Source: Leptospira sp. WS92.C1
GTDB lineage: Bacteria; Spirochaetota; Leptospiria; Leptospirales; Leptospiraceae
Direction: 5' to 3'
Assembly: GCF_040833975.1 (NCBI RefSeq)
Contig: NZ_CP162130.1
Coordinates: 3,708,001-3,772,000, forward strand
DNA: 64,000 bases
The notes below the pieces were generated by a model. That model was not told the DNA's origin. It saw nothing but the letters and a program-made list of their open reading frames with translations, and made no database searches. Shown piece by piece: positions 8,204 to 21,291 of this stretch (the first letter of the stretch is position 1; each line of letters opens with the position of its first letter). A program made the position numbers and the translations under genes.

Positions 8204-9670
8204 ATGGAATTTGAATTTAGCACTCTCATTTTATCCGGTCTGATCATACTCAGTATCGGACTTTTACGAATCTCCTCCAAATTCGGAGTTCCTTCACTCC
8301 TTCTTTTTCTCATGATCGGAATGGCCGCCGGAACGGACGGACCGGGGGGAATCGATTTTGACAATCCTCTTCTCGCAAGACAAGTGGGTTCGATCGCACT
8401 CGCCTACATTCTTTTTTCCGGCGGATTGGAAACGGAATGGCAAAAGATCAAGCCTGTCCTTTGGAAAGGAATCCTACTCGGAAACCTCGGAGTATTGATC
8501 ACATGGGCGGCTATGGGATTGTTTTCGGTTTATGTATTGGGTTTTTCGCCGATCATCGGATTTTTGCTCGGAGCCGTAGTATCCTCTACGGACGCGGCGG
8601 CTGTGTTTAACGTTTTAAGAACGAGAAACAGCGGGATGAAAAAAGGGCTGACTTCTCTGCTCGAACTCGAATCGGGAAGCAACGATCCGTTAGCCGTTCT
8701 TTTAACCGTAAGTATTTTAAGCCTTCTCGGACCCGATCCCCCACAGACCTCAAGTTTGATCTTGCATATCTTGATGCAGTTTTCCATCGGAAGCGCCGCG
8801 GGTTTGGGTTTCGGATATCTGATCTTCAAAGGATTGAATCGAATCAAATTGGATTACGAAGGACTCTATCCGGTTTTGATTTCCGCTTCCGTACTTTTTG
8901 TCTATTCCGCGACCGAACTCATCGGCGGAAACCCGTTTCTCGCCGTTTACATAGCAGGAGTTGTGCTCGGAAATCAATCCTTTGTACACAAACGAAGCAA
9001 TGTAAGATTCTTAGACGGAATCGCATGGTTGATGCAGATCATCATGTTCCTTACGTTAGGCTTGCTTGTATATCCGAGTCAGATTCCGCCTTTATTTGGA
9101 ACGGGAATCTTATTTTCCCTTTTTCTCTTGTTTGTGGCAAGACCCGCGGCGGTATTCATTTCCTTATTTCGATCCGGATACAATATTAGAGAAAAATTAT
9201 TGGTATCTTGGATCGGACTCAGGGGGGCGGCGCCGATCATTCTTGCAACGTTTCCGTTTGCCCAAGGAGTGGACGGATCGGAAAAGATCTTTCATCTTGT
9301 ATTTTTTACCGTATTGATCTCCTTACTTTTTCAAGGAACAAGTGTCCCGCAGGTTGTCAGATGGTTGGGACTCGACGCGCCTTTGGAGCAAAGAGCTTCG
9401 TATCCGTTCGAATTTGAAAACAGAGAACAGAGCGATTCCAACCTTCTCGAATTTATCGTTCCCTATGGATCCGCGTCGGTGGGCAAGTTCGTATACGCCT
9501 TGAACTTTCCTGAAAATTCGTTGATCACATTGATCTACAGGGGCGACGGACATATCGTACCAACTGGAAAAACAAAATTAGAAGAAGGTGATGTTCTTTT
9601 GATTCTCACACCGAAAGGAAGCGAAGATCAAATCCGAGAAATTCTTTCCAAAATGGAAAGCGTTACATAA
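8204..9670 (+). CDS. CPA1-type potassium/proton antiporter (NhaP2/CvrA-like)
   Basis: The 488-residue protein begins with about twelve membrane segments (residues 5-390). It carries the CPA antiporter hallmarks: SSTDAAAVF near residue 127 and ESGSNDPLAVLLT near residue 151, containing the conserved ND pair that takes part in ion exchange. After the membrane part, residues about 405-485 form a TrkA-C (RCK_C) domain (VGKFVYALNFPENSLITLIYRG...GDVLLILTPKGSEDQI), typical of the K+/H+ antiporter CvrA/NhaP2 that is gated by nucleotides. It is shorter than the 577-residue E. coli protein because the last domain is missing. A role in K+ or Na+ export and pH/osmotic balance is likely. Confidence 0.9.
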   Translation: MEFEFSTLILSGLIILSIGLLRISSKFGVPSLLLFLMIGMAAGTDGPGGIDFDNPLLARQVGSIALAYILFSGGLETEWQKIKPVLWKGILLGNLGVLITWAAMGLFSVYVLGFSPIIGFLLGAVVSSTDAAAVFNVLRTRNSGMKKGLTSLLELESGSNDPLAVLLTVSILSLLGPDPPQTSSLILHILMQFSIGSAAGLGFGYLIFKGLNRIKLDYEGLYPVLISASVLFVYSATELIGGNPFLAVYIAGVVLGNQSFVHKRSNVRFLDGIAWLMQIIMFLTLGLLVYPSQIPPLFGTGILFSLFLLFVARPAAVFISLFRSGYNIREKLLVSWIGLRGAAPIILATFPFAQGVDGSEKIFHLVFFTVLISLLFQGTSVPQVVRWLGLDAPLEQRASYPFEFENREQSDSNLLEFIVPYGSASVGKFVYALNFPENSLITLIYRGDGHIVPTGKTKLEEGDVLLILTPKGSEDQIREILSKMESVT

Positions 9671-9947
9671 GATACCCACTTCTTCCTGTAAATTGTTTGG
9701 GCGGCTCCTGCTCAAAACGATTTCTCTAAACAAACAGTTCCGAAATGACGCAGGACCGGGCTGGTTCCGGGAAAGGGCTTCGGCACAACTTTTTCTTACG
9801 GAACAAGTTATATGGCTACGCCTTCGGTCGTCTCCAAGAGACGACTGCTACGTGCCCTTCGCATCCCTGCCGCGCAGAAATTCTCTTTTACGATACAATC
9901 AATTCTTTGATCTAAATGAGAAACACATTCTTTCGTTTTTCACATCA
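9671..9947. other. Spacer between convergent genes with hairpin element
   Basis: No gene is supported here; an open frame through 9693-10085 on the plus strand lies over the NAD-kinase gene and reads as non-coding. The spacer contains the palindromic element described at 9814-9846. Confidence 0.6.
9814..9846 (-). repeat. Hairpin repeat element, copy 1
   Basis: GTCGTCTC (9827-9834) pairs with GAGACGAC (9838-9845) across a 3-base loop. On the minus strand the element reads on into CGAAGGCGTAGCC. Copy 2 at 11961-11994 has the same hairpin and the same flank in the opposite orientation, so the two copies bracket the SPFH/NAD-kinase operon as inverted repeats. Confidence 0.8.
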
Positions 9948-10868
9948 TTACGCCAAAACCAAATTTGCACTTTCCTGCGATACTCCGATGGTCGCAATCA
10001 TACCGGCGTTGAACTTGAGATAATCGGATTCGATTCCGTCGCTGAAGATTACTCCGCCGGTAGGCATCAAAGATTCTACGGTTAACGGAAACTTTTGATC
10101 CAAAACTCCCGCGATGATTCCGATCTGGGTCCTCACGCTCTGAAAAGGTTCCCTGACCGCAAATAAAAGTTGGTCTTCTTTGAGAGCGGGGCGTTTGAGC
10201 TTTAGATCCTTTTCAAATATTCCCGCGACTCCATAAGACATATTGAATATAGAACTCAACCATCCGGTACTTCCGGCGGGCGTAGAAACGATGATTCCGC
10301 TTGAAGATTGTTCCTCGGTGTTTTGATCGTAGGAGATTTTATATCGAGCAGAAGTATGCGTTGAAGGACCGATAAACAGATCGTTAAACGCAAGCAGGCG
10401 TTGCCCATCGTTGAGTTTTGCTTCCGCAAATCTAACGGTTTTGGAAGAATAACGGGAACTCATTACGTTTTCCACTCCGGATATAAAATTCTCTCGATCA
10501 AACGGAAGAAGAACTCCGTCATATCTTTCCTTGTCCGGATTGATCGCTACGATGGGCACTCCCTTGGAATACTTTGCTGTATTTGCCACAAGCCCATCCT
10601 GACCGATCGTTACGATCAGATGTTTTTCTGAAAAAAGAAAGGAAGATACGTAGACTCTTTCTACGATTTTGTATTTGACGAGCTTCGATATTCTTTTTTG
10701 AACCAGATCCAAGGATTCGTGAAAGATATCGTGTTCGATTTGATATTCTTCAAATCTACCTCCGAGTCTTTCTATATAAAACCGAGCCTGCTGTTTCGTA
10801 TTAAAACGGTCGATCAGAGTCTCGAGTCTGGTTTTATTTTTTACAATGATCGCATATTCTACGCTCAT
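9948..10868 (-). CDS. NAD(+)/NADH kinase family protein
   Basis: The 306-residue protein has the family's key blocks: GQDG (residues about 88-91, corresponding to GGDG of NAD kinases), a substrate-loop region FNDLFIGP near residue 160, and STPAGSTGW near residue 194, the most conserved NAD-kinase motif. It would make NADP from NAD with ATP. The GQDG and FND variants depart from the canonical GGDG and NE, so it may be a divergent paralogue with altered substrate. Its ATG overlaps the stop of the SPFH gene by four bases (ATGA), so the two are translationally coupled, an unusual partnership. Confidence 0.8.
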   Translation of the reverse strand: MSVEYAIIVKNKTRLETLIDRFNTKQQARFYIERLGGRFEEYQIEHDIFHESLDLVQKRISKLVKYKIVERVYVSSFLFSEKHLIVTIGQDGLVANTAKYSKGVPIVAINPDKERYDGVLLPFDRENFISGVENVMSSRYSSKTVRFAEAKLNDGQRLLAFNDLFIGPSTHTSARYKISYDQNTEEQSSSGIIVSTPAGSTGWLSSIFNMSYGVAGIFEKDLKLKRPALKEDQLLFAVREPFQSVRTQIGIIAGVLDQKFPLTVESLMPTGGVIFSDGIESDYLKFNAGMIATIGVSQESANLVLA

Positions 10869-11887
10869 TTTTTAGAATCTTTTTTCTCCTGGAGAAGATT
10901 TTCCAACAGGTCCGGACTGATATTCAGATTTCCGATCTTTTCCGCGTTTTCGGCAAGTTGTCTAAAGGCAAGTGCGATGTTGAATCTCGGATCGGGATTG
11001 TTGTTCAAGGCGACTAACGTTCTCCAATCGATATCTCGAAACGGTTTGAGGGTGGTTTCGGTCACGAATCCTTGGGCCTCGGCTTCCTTTTTTTGATTTT
11101 GGGTTTTTGTATCGATGAATTTTTTTCTTTGCTCTTCCACTGCAATGTCCGCTTGAACCTGCATTTCTCTGAGTTTTCTTTTGTTATCCGCCTCGAGAAT
11201 TTTTGCTTCCATCTGTTTTTCGGAGATCTGTTTTTTCTTTTCCTCGACCGCGATCTCAGTGTTCAGTTCGCTTTCTTTGATCTTTCGCTCTTGTTCGACG
11301 GCAAAATTTCTTCGTTCATAGATCGCCTGATCCGCTTCTTGTTGCAATTTTTCTCTGGTTTCGGTTTCCAGAGCCCTTTCCATTTCCGGATTGGGGCGAA
11401 TCGCGAGTATGTTTACGTTTAGAATTTCGATTCCCAAGGTGGAAATCGCAGTCGAACTCTGAAGTCCTTGTAAAATCTGAGTTTCAATCGTCTTTGCAGA
11501 ACGAATCGAATCTTTCAAACCGATTCCATGGATGTAAGAAGAAGTTGAAGTCTGCGCGTAGTTGATGATTCTCTGATTGAGTTTTTCGATTTCGTTCTTT
11601 TTATAGGTTCCTCTTGCGTCCACGGTAAAATCCAAAAGTTCGGACAAAGCTCTCGGATTCGATATTTTATAGGTAATCTGACCCTGGATCGATACGGTCT
11701 GATAATCGTTTGTGGATTCGTTAAAAATAAACGGTAAATCGTTACTTCCCAATGGAATCGCCGAAATCGAACTCGTGGGAGCGAAATAAAAAAATGAAAG
11801 TCCCCTGCCTTCTTTGGAAACTTTTCCGTTTTTATACAGAATTACATGAGTCATCGAGTCGAATTGTATATAATTCATTCCAAACAT
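10865..11887 (-). CDS. SPFH/Band-7 domain protein
   Basis: From ATG 11887 the product is 340 residues. Residues about 10-190 form a prohibitin/Band-7 (SPFH) domain (including TVSIQGQITYKISNPRALSELLDFTV and LGIEILNVNILAIRPNPEMERALE), followed by a long charged coiled coil at about 195-290 rich in E, K and Q (TREKLQQEADQAIYERRNFAVEQERKIKE) and a short C-terminal part. SPFH proteins form membrane-associated rings or microdomains; no clear membrane segment is visible at the N-terminus. A longer frame to 12031 runs through a hairpin repeat, so I prefer 11887, which has GGGAG about ten bases upstream. The downstream partner is an NAD-kinase-family gene. Confidence 0.87.
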   Translation of the reverse strand: MFGMNYIQFDSMTHVILYKNGKVSKEGRGLSFFYFAPTSSISAIPLGSNDLPFIFNESTNDYQTVSIQGQITYKISNPRALSELLDFTVDARGTYKKNEIEKLNQRIINYAQTSTSSYIHGIGLKDSIRSAKTIETQILQGLQSSTAISTLGIEILNVNILAIRPNPEMERALETETREKLQQEADQAIYERRNFAVEQERKIKESELNTEIAVEEKKKQISEKQMEAKILEADNKRKLREMQVQADIAVEEQRKKFIDTKTQNQKKEAEAQGFVTETTLKPFRDIDWRTLVALNNNPDPRFNIALAFRQLAENAEKIGNLNISPDLLENLLQEKKDSKK

Positions 11888-11960
11888 TTCTTGGTTTCTC
11901 CCGAAGTTTTTTTTTGATTGTTTTGCTCTTTGCGCGCCAAGGATGTGGAGCGCGCGAAGC

Positions 11961-11994
11961 GGTCGTCTCGAAGAGACGACCGAAGGCGAAAGCC
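11961..11994 (+). repeat. Hairpin repeat element, copy 2
   Basis: GGTCGTCTC (11961-11969), GAA, GAGACGACC (11973-11981) forms a perfect nine-pair stem, followed by GAAGGCGAAAGCC, itself a GGC-GAAA-GCC mini-hairpin. It is the inverted counterpart of 9814-9846 and lies upstream of the SPFH start. About 65 bases on (12061-12074) is GAAAGAGGCGCCCG, which recurs at 63103-63116. Confidence 0.8.
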
Positions 11995-12217
11995 GAAGCG
12001 CGAAACAAGCCTGGTCTTTCGCATCTTTCACAGAGTTATTTCGAAATCAAATCATTTTGCGAAAGAGGCGCCCGCTCTTTTCATTTTGGTCGAATATTTC
12101 GATCCTAACTTTGTTATTTCGATTTTCCAGTTTGATTTCTTTGGGTTATCAAATAATTTATTGACTTTTCCAAAAACCCAAACAAACTTCTTCCACTCTT
12201 TTAGGAGGAGAAGCAAA

Positions 12218-12592
12218 ATGTCTCGATTGATTTCAAAACTTTTGGTCGCCGTTCTGGTATTCGGATTTATTTCTACCGTGAACGCGCAGATCGGTCAGAT
12301 AGACCAGGTGAACCCATCCTCGATCGGCGGTAAATATAGGGTTACCGGAACCAATCCCGACGGTTCCACTTACGGAGGATCGGTCACAATCACCCCATCA
12401 TCCAACGGCGAATATTTGTTTACTTGGACCGTTGCAGGACAGCGTTTTCAAGGAACGGGGACTTTGGACGGATATACTCTCACTGTGGATTGGGGTCAAG
12501 TGGATCCTGTAATCTATGAGGTGAGGAACGGCGGGCGTCTTTTGGAGGGAACCTGGGCCGGCGGTAACGCGACAGAAACCTTAAGAAAATAA
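12218..12592 (+). CDS. Small exported protein, function unknown
   Basis: The 124-residue protein starts with a clear signal peptide (MSRLISKLLVAVLVFGFISTVNAQ, cleavage probably after NA at residue 23). The mature part is rich in G, T, S and aromatic residues and reads as beta-strands (GGSVTITPSSNGEYLFTWTVAGQRF, GTGTLDGYTLTVDWG), like a small beta-barrel or lipocalin-like secreted protein. The start is decided by a perfect ribosome binding site, AGGAGGAG, at 12203-12210, eight bases before ATG 12218; the longer open frame from 11918 runs through repeat DNA and is not credible. No cysteine lipobox is present. Expression may be strong given the ribosome binding site. Confidence 0.87.
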   Translation: MSRLISKLLVAVLVFGFISTVNAQIGQIDQVNPSSIGGKYRVTGTNPDGSTYGGSVTITPSSNGEYLFTWTVAGQRFQGTGTLDGYTLTVDWGQVDPVIYEVRNGGRLLEGTWAGGNATETLRK

Positions 12593-12814
12593 TAATATAC
12601 GAATCTAATTATGGGGCAGAGATCGCATAAGCGAGAATCGATGCTTCATGATTAGATAAAATCATTTTTAACTCCTTTCTTTTTAACTGCGTTTTATCTT
12701 TCGAAATTCATTCTTTGTTCGGAAATTTCCTTAACTCTTGTGCGAGAATTTATAAATTTTCATTTTTTTTGAATTTCTGAGTATGCACGAGAAGATGCGG
12801 GAACCGTATTCGAT

Positions 12815-13354
12815 ATGGGAATATTAAGCTTAAATACGGATTATGAAATTCGCTCTAGGTTACAGGAAAGCCACACCGAAGTGGTGACACTTTTGATCCC
12901 GGAGAAAATGCTGCTGCGTTTTAGTCCCGAACAGGCGAAAATGCTTCCAAAAAGAATTCCGAGTCTTTTACGAAAATACGGAAAATACCTCACTGCAACC
13001 AAGCGTCTTGGGAAAAAGGCCGGTAAAACCTTGTATCAGCCAAGCCCAGGAAAGATGATGATGAAACGTATGAATGTCCGGTTGAATACTGGAAGTTGGA
13101 CGTTTTTAGGAACTCTCGCACAAACCCATGGAGTGTCTCGTTGTTATTTGTTTACTTATCTTCTTTTGCTAGAAGAGTTAGGGGTCGGGGATTCTATTGT
13201 GAGAACGATGAATGAGGGAGGTCCAACGTTTCACAGGTGTTACAGTTATATTCTCCATCTCGATTTACTGGAAAACAAGGTTATACGGAGATTACAATGT
13301 GAACCGGATGGAATTTTTTACGTTTTAGAATATACCGATTGGTATCCTTCTTAA
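12815..13354 (+). CDS. DUF1564 family protein
   Basis: The 179-residue protein matches the DUF1564 family, a paralogous group I know from Leptospira genomes. Characteristic blocks are [11 protein letters not shown] near residue 27, [17 protein letters not shown] near residue 45, [16 protein letters not shown] near residue 66, and [26 protein letters not shown] near residue 96. The segment [12 protein letters not shown] resembles the second helix and turn of a ribbon-helix-helix or HTH protein, so nucleic-acid binding is plausible but unproven. It stands alone between an exported-protein gene and a convergent acyl-CoA dehydrogenase. It is the best genus marker in the window. Confidence 0.92.
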   Translation: MGILSLNTDYEIRSRLQESHTEVVTLLIPEKMLLRFSPEQAKMLPKRIPSLLRKYGKYLTATKRLGKKAGKTLYQPSPGKMMMKRMNVRLNTGSWTFLGTLAQTHGVSRCYLFTYLLLLEELGVGDSIVRTMNEGGPTFHRCYSYILHLDLLENKVIRRLQCEPDGIFYVLEYTDWYPS

Positions 13355-13704
13355 ATTCCAAAATCAACGAATCACAAAAATGCCTAAAAACCGGGATACC
13401 CATGTCCAATCAAAACGATGATTCAAAATTCGATTTTTTAAGAAGAATTTAATCTTAGGGTTTTCCATTTGCCGCCATCTCCAACGGGATATTAGAGATC
13501 TGCATCCAGATCTTCCGTAACACTGATCGATTCGGATTTCTCTTTGAAAGGTTCAAAATACCACAGAAAAAGATACCCCACACGTTGAAATGTTTCGGAT
13601 ATTCATGAATTCCATTCCAATATTATTTTTGAATTGGAATTTCATTTTTCAAAATACCGGCCGAGCCGGTGAGCTGGATCTCGGCTGGTATTTTCAATTC
13701 GATC
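13355..13704. other. Spacer between convergent genes
   Basis: No gene is supported. The stretch holds a perfect seven-base inverted repeat AGATCTG-CATC-CAGATCT at 13496-13513 and the strong terminator-like hairpin at 13651-13694. Confidence 0.6.
13651..13694 (-). terminator. Bidirectional terminator-like hairpin
   Basis: AAAATACCGGCCGAG (13651-13665) pairs with CTCGGCTGGTATTTT (13680-13694) with one G-T position. It has A and T runs on its two sides, and lies 11 bases beyond the stop of the acyl-CoA dehydrogenase gene. Confidence 0.8.
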
Positions 13705-15465
13705 TTAAGCAGGCACAGCCTGTTTCGAAGCCCTTTCCAATTTGAACAGATTCGCATTTGCGATCGCAAGACTGTCCACATTATAAGCCTGAGAAATTGT
13801 CTTTCTTTTTTCGAGTTCCTTTCCACCGAGAACTTTCAAGGATCGCTCTAATAACATTCCGCAAATAAATCTCGCCGCGATTTCCACAACTTCAAACGCA
13901 AGCGAATCCTTTACGTTTCCATCCTGTATTGATTTGTAAGAAACCACCGCCGTATCCAAGTCACTCCAGATTTTTTTGAGATCATCGGATGCCACAAACT
14001 TCGTCAATTCCCCTTCCGCGTATTGTCTAAGCTGCCCGGATGCCGACATCCCGGATACGACTCCTCCGATCGCTGCAACTACTTGAAGTTGCGTGGTCCC
14101 CTCATAAATTGTTGTAATCCTGCTATCTCTGTAAATACGAGCCACATCGTAGTCTTCGGTATATCCGCTTCCTCCGTGAATCTGTAACGCGTCAGACGAA
14201 ATTGCTACACATCCTTCGGACGCGTAGTATTTGCTGAGTGGCGTAAAAAGATCAGCGAGTTTTTCCCAGCGACGAATGGTCTCGTTCTGATTTGCATCCT
14301 TTTCTGTCTTGCCTTCCACTTTGACGAGATGTTCTTTCGGCCAGTGATAGAGGTCGATCGCCTTTCCGGTTTCCGCAATCAAAACCCGGGTCGCGAGAAT
14401 TTCTCTCTCCATTCGATCCAACATTTTCTTAACGGCCGGAATCTGCTCGATCGGTTTTCCGAATTGGATCCTTTCGGAAGCGTATTTCTTTCCTTCATAA
14501 TAAGCCGCGGTAGCGATTCCCAAAGATTGAGTTGCAATCGTAAGTCGCGCTGCATTCATCATTCCCATGGAATATTTTACGAGCCCGTATCCGGTTTTAC
14601 CGATCAATTCCCCCGGAGAATTTTCGAATACTACCTCACAAGTAGGGGAACAATGAAGTCCCATCTTGTGCTCCACCCCTGCAACATGCACGTCGCTTCC
14701 TTTTACTAAAAAGAAAGAAAGTCCCCTCGCCCCGCTTTCCGGAGACCCTGTTCTCGCTAACGTGAGAATGACCGAAGGCGCGTCCACATATCCGCATGCG
14801 TGAGTGATAAAACGTTTTGCTCCTGTGATTCTCCAAACTCCGTCCGCGCCTTGTTCGGCTCTTGTCTGCACGTTCGGAAGATCGGATCCATAATTGGGTT
14901 CGGTGAGCGCCATCGCCGCGCTGTATTTTCCGGCCGCAATTTCAGGAATCCACTTCTCGCACATTTCATCGGACGCGTATCGTTCCATGATTTCTACAAT
15001 ATTGATATTTCCATAGGCAAGACAAAACGCAGCGTCGGCTCTGGCGGCAATTTCGCAAAGAAAGGACTGAACCGATGCCGGCAATCCCATTCCGCCGTAT
15101 TTTCTACTGATGGAAATCGGCATCAATCCGGCGTCTCTCAGGGTGTTGTAACATTCCTCCTGAGCTTTTGGAAATGTTACTTTTCCGTTTTCATACTTCA
15201 ATCCGATCTGATCCATTTCCTTACTACGGGGAGCCACAAATTCGCCCATGATTTCGCCTAAGGACTCTAATACGGATTGATAGTATTCTTTCGCTTCCTG
15301 CACATTGGCGGGTGCGTATGCCAAACGTTCATTGCCTGTTTTTTTATAGGCTTCTGCGTCTTCAAAATTATGTTCAAACGCGTGGACAATTTCATCCCAG
15401 TCTATCAACTCGTTGAATACGAGTTTGAGATCTTCGTTGTCCTGAAAGTAATTACTGATGATCAT
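13705..15465 (-). CDS. Acyl-CoA dehydrogenase
   Basis: The product is 586 residues, long for the family because of a C-terminal extension like that of the long acyl-CoA dehydrogenases of VLCAD/DUF1974-type. Visible family blocks are AMALTEPNYGSDLPN, RITGAKRFITHACGY, ARGLSFFLV, ERIQFGKPIEQIPAVK and IHGGSGYTEDYDVARIYRDSRI; the last follows the catalytic-core helix. FAD-dependent oxidation of acyl-CoA in fatty-acid degradation is expected. I start at ATG 15465, not 15495, because AGAGG lies eight bases upstream and because the paralogue at 50071-51783 begins with the same M-I-x-x-N-Y-F pattern. It stands alone, downstream terminator at 13651-13694. Confidence 0.93.
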   Translation of the reverse strand: MIISNYFQDNEDLKLVFNELIDWDEIVHAFEHNFEDAEAYKKTGNERLAYAPANVQEAKEYYQSVLESLGEIMGEFVAPRSKEMDQIGLKYENGKVTFPKAQEECYNTLRDAGLMPISISRKYGGMGLPASVQSFLCEIAARADAAFCLAYGNINIVEIMERYASDEMCEKWIPEIAAGKYSAAMALTEPNYGSDLPNVQTRAEQGADGVWRITGAKRFITHACGYVDAPSVILTLARTGSPESGARGLSFFLVKGSDVHVAGVEHKMGLHCSPTCEVVFENSPGELIGKTGYGLVKYSMGMMNAARLTIATQSLGIATAAYYEGKKYASERIQFGKPIEQIPAVKKMLDRMEREILATRVLIAETGKAIDLYHWPKEHLVKVEGKTEKDANQNETIRRWEKLADLFTPLSKYYASEGCVAISSDALQIHGGSGYTEDYDVARIYRDSRITTIYEGTTQLQVVAAIGGVVSGMSASGQLRQYAEGELTKFVASDDLKKIWSDLDTAVVSYKSIQDGNVKDSLAFEVVEIAARFICGMLLERSLKVLGGKELEKRKTISQAYNVDSLAIANANLFKLERASKQAVPA

Positions 15466-15537
15466 TGGGATTCTTACCTCTTTATCTATGCCCAATAGTT
15501 AAAACCATTGAGAGGATATGTCAAGCGTACAACGCAC

Positions 15538-17174
15538 CTACCCCCCGCTTTGATCTCCTTCTTTTGATTTTTTTAGTTTTGGAAGTTCTCCGGTCGCTAC
15601 GCTATACCAAATCGTATTCAAAGAATGTTGATAATACGCTTTTCGATATGAAATTTCGGAATCCAAAAAAGAAGTTTCGGATACTAATAATTCCAAACGG
15701 GATGTGGATTTAAAACTGAAACCTCTTCTTTGACTACTCAAATTCGATTCTGCGGAATTTCTAGCTTTCGAATATAAAACCAACAATCGGGCGGAATTGA
15801 GAGCACTTTCATATGATTTTCGGATTTCATCCGATGCGATCCGTTTTGCTTGAGACAATTGCAATTCCGCCTGTCTCACTCCGGATTCCGCTTGTTTGAC
15901 ACCGGCGGTAATCGTACCCGCGGACAACAAAGGAACATTGATGGAAAGCTGCATAGTAATATCTTTATTAGGAGTCGTATTGTGTTCCGGAATCGTATAA
16001 TAATTGTTCAAGGTCACGGAAGGTAAATGTCCTCCCCAAGCCTTTTTGAGATTGAGTTCCGCCATTTTTAAATTTTCTTGAGCGGCTATGATATCGTATC
16101 GTTTGGCGATTTTTTCTTCCGGAAGCAATCTCTGAGGAATTGTAATCACTTCCTTTGGAATCGCCAATCGTAATCCGCCCTCTCCAGCCCCGACCAGACT
16201 TTCCAGAACCATTTCACTTTGTTTTAACTGGTATCTAAAATCTTCTAAACCCGCTTCGGATCTAGAAAAATCAGCCTCGGCACTACTCAAATCTCCTCGA
16301 GTAATTCTTCCCAAAAAATAGAGTCTTTTTCTTTCCTGAATCGTTTTCCGGACCAGATCCGTCTTTTTTTCCTCCAAAAGAATGACCTCTTTTAACTGTA
16401 GAACATTATAATATGCTTGTGCAACTTCAAGATACAACCTTCCGGATTCGAATCGAGCCTCGTTCATCCTCACTTTTGTTAGGGCACCCGCCGACTTATA
16501 AGTCGTGTATTGACTGATCCCATTCAAAATCGGTATCGTCAGCAAAAGCCTGGTTCCCGGTCCGACCGTCGGAGGCAGACTACTGCCGGATGAATACGGA
16601 CTCGGATCCGTATAATACGGATTAAAATGAGAATTGGGCCCGGGCATTCTGTAGAATTTATTATAAACCAAAGACAAAGAAGGAAAGAAAGAAGCAAAGG
16701 CCGCCGCCTTCTGGGAATCCGCCTGCTGAATCGCCTCTTCTTTGAGCGCAATCCTTTCCGTTCTTTCCACTGCATATGCATACAATTCTTCAATGGTAAG
16801 TTCCTGCTCCGGAGATATCTTACGGATCCTTTCGGTCGTAACTCCGGTGACTTCCTCCAGACGCGGCTCTATAATTCCGTCATTCGTACGAATCGCGGAA
16901 TCATCGGTACATCCAAATTGAAATAAAAGAAGAATGGAAGCCAGAATCCATTTTTTCTTCGATACGATTTGCTCGTAAAAATTGATTAAAGAAAAATCTT
17001 TATATTTTAAAATTTTTGAATATATCTTTAAAACAGCCATCGATCGATAAGCATTCGACTGCCGATTTAAGCGAATCAAAAAAGCGAAAAATTTTCCAAA
17101 AATCCGAGCAAACAACAAATCCAGAAGTAAGCGGTAGTTTTTAGTACATTCTCCTTTTGTAATTCTTATCCGAT

Positions 17175-17178
<4 letters not shown>
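15538..17178 (-). CDS. TolC-family outer membrane efflux protein
   Basis: The 546-residue protein has the two repeated outer-membrane-efflux (OEP) halves: long helices such as LYLEVAQAYYNVLQLKEVILLEEKK near residue 245 and RIASDEIRKSYESALNSARLLVLY near residue 450, with the strand segments between. A hydrophobic stretch ending in LLLFQFGC around residues 78-89 looks like a lipoprotein signal, which would place the true start well downstream of 17178; I keep 17178 because it overlaps the RND stop by four bases. It works as the outer-membrane duct for the RND pump encoded directly upstream. Confidence 0.88.
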
Positions 17179-20399
<3,221 letters not shown>

Positions 20400-21051
20400 A
20401 AAAAACCTCGTTAGATTTAGTAAACGCGAAATTCATCCATTACGGATGTTGGTTGGACCTTTCTTTTTACCCTGGGATCCTGTTTTTTTAGCCGATTGTT
20501 CGACATTCAAAATCAAAAAAACTTTCGAATTTTGGCCGATCGGTTTCACACAGATAAAATCAGAATTACATATTTCCTAGTAAAAGGCGAATTCGGCATA
20601 TTACAATTGATTTCAATCTCCGTTTAAATCGGTGGGGGAGGTTTCCCCCTGAGCGGAGCCAAGGTCTCCGCTCACCCCCTCTCCGGGGAATCTTTTTGTG
20701 GGAACTCCCCGGACCCGATTTTGCTTAAAAGTAGGATCTCCTACCTTTACCTTATCAAAAAAAGATTTCAATTCAAGTTCGGCGTGTATAAGCCTTAGTC
20801 GGAACTACTCCCTCAAATAAAAAGAATTTATCTCACAAAATCTTTTTGATAAAGTAAAAAAAGTTTGGGACGAGTTGTAAGTCAAAACCGCGTGAGCGGG
20901 CTGTAGGGCGCGTCAGCGTCATCGAAGATGACGAGCGGGAATCCGCGAGCCCGTAGGCACGCGACTCGAAGCCGCTGTAAAAACCATTTTTTTCTTCGGA
21001 AAAGATCGGCGAGAGACACGCCCAAAAAAAAAATCAACAATACATTCAATT
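20400..21051. other. Non-coding spacer rich in small palindromes
   Basis: No credible gene. Hairpins seen: GAGCGGAG/CTCCGCTC at 20651-20673, the GTAGGATCTCCTAC palindrome at 20731-20744, and GTCATC-GAA-GATGAC at 20918-20932 inside a GC-rich block that resembles the elements at 9814 and 11961 in style. The sequence carries GTGGGAACTCCCC near 20698, one member of the dispersed GGAACTCC motif. Confidence 0.6.
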
Positions 21052-21267
21052 TTATGAATGTGCTTTGTTTAGCTCCGTCAAACAAGAAACACAAAGACAG
21101 TCTTGATATTTTTTTTTGAGTTCTTTTTTTAAAGAAAAGGAGAGAGTCAATGAAAAACAAACACAGGGAATATCGGATTTGGCTCCACATTCAAACATCT
21201 TTCCACAACGAGGACAGGATTTGAAAGTGTTTTTGCCGATTTGAAAATCGGAGATCAAGCGGTCCAT
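21052..21267 (-). CDS. Cysteine-rich CWC-domain protein
   Basis: The 71-residue protein matches the small CWC family: CPRCGKMFECGA (residues about 18-29), then PCVCFSLTLSF, and a closing KYQDCLCVSCLTEL block. The seven cysteines in CxxC-type arrangement imply a zinc-binding fold. The role is unknown; the family is found in many Gram-negative bacteria. ATG 21267 has AAAGGAG eleven bases upstream. It lies 24 bases after the GNAT gene (21292-21732) on the same strand, so the two are probably co-transcribed. Confidence 0.87.
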   Translation of the reverse strand: MDRLISDFQIGKNTFKSCPRCGKMFECGAKSDIPCVCFSLTLSFSLKKELKKKYQDCLCVSCLTELNKAHS

Positions 21268-21291
21268 AAATTTTGTTTCTCCTTTCCAATT

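Noticed and set aside
9693..10085. Plus-strand open frame across the NAD-kinase 3' end
   Set aside because: It is on the opposite strand of a clearly conserved gene and runs through a hairpin repeat.
11918..12217. N-terminal extension of the small exported protein, and of the SPFH gene on the other strand
   Set aside because: Both extensions pass through repeat DNA; the AGGAGGAG before 12218 and GGGAG before 11887 decide the starts.
20882..21190. Minus-strand 102-residue open frame
   Set aside because: It overlaps the CWC protein and palindromic spacer in another frame and has no protein-like pattern.
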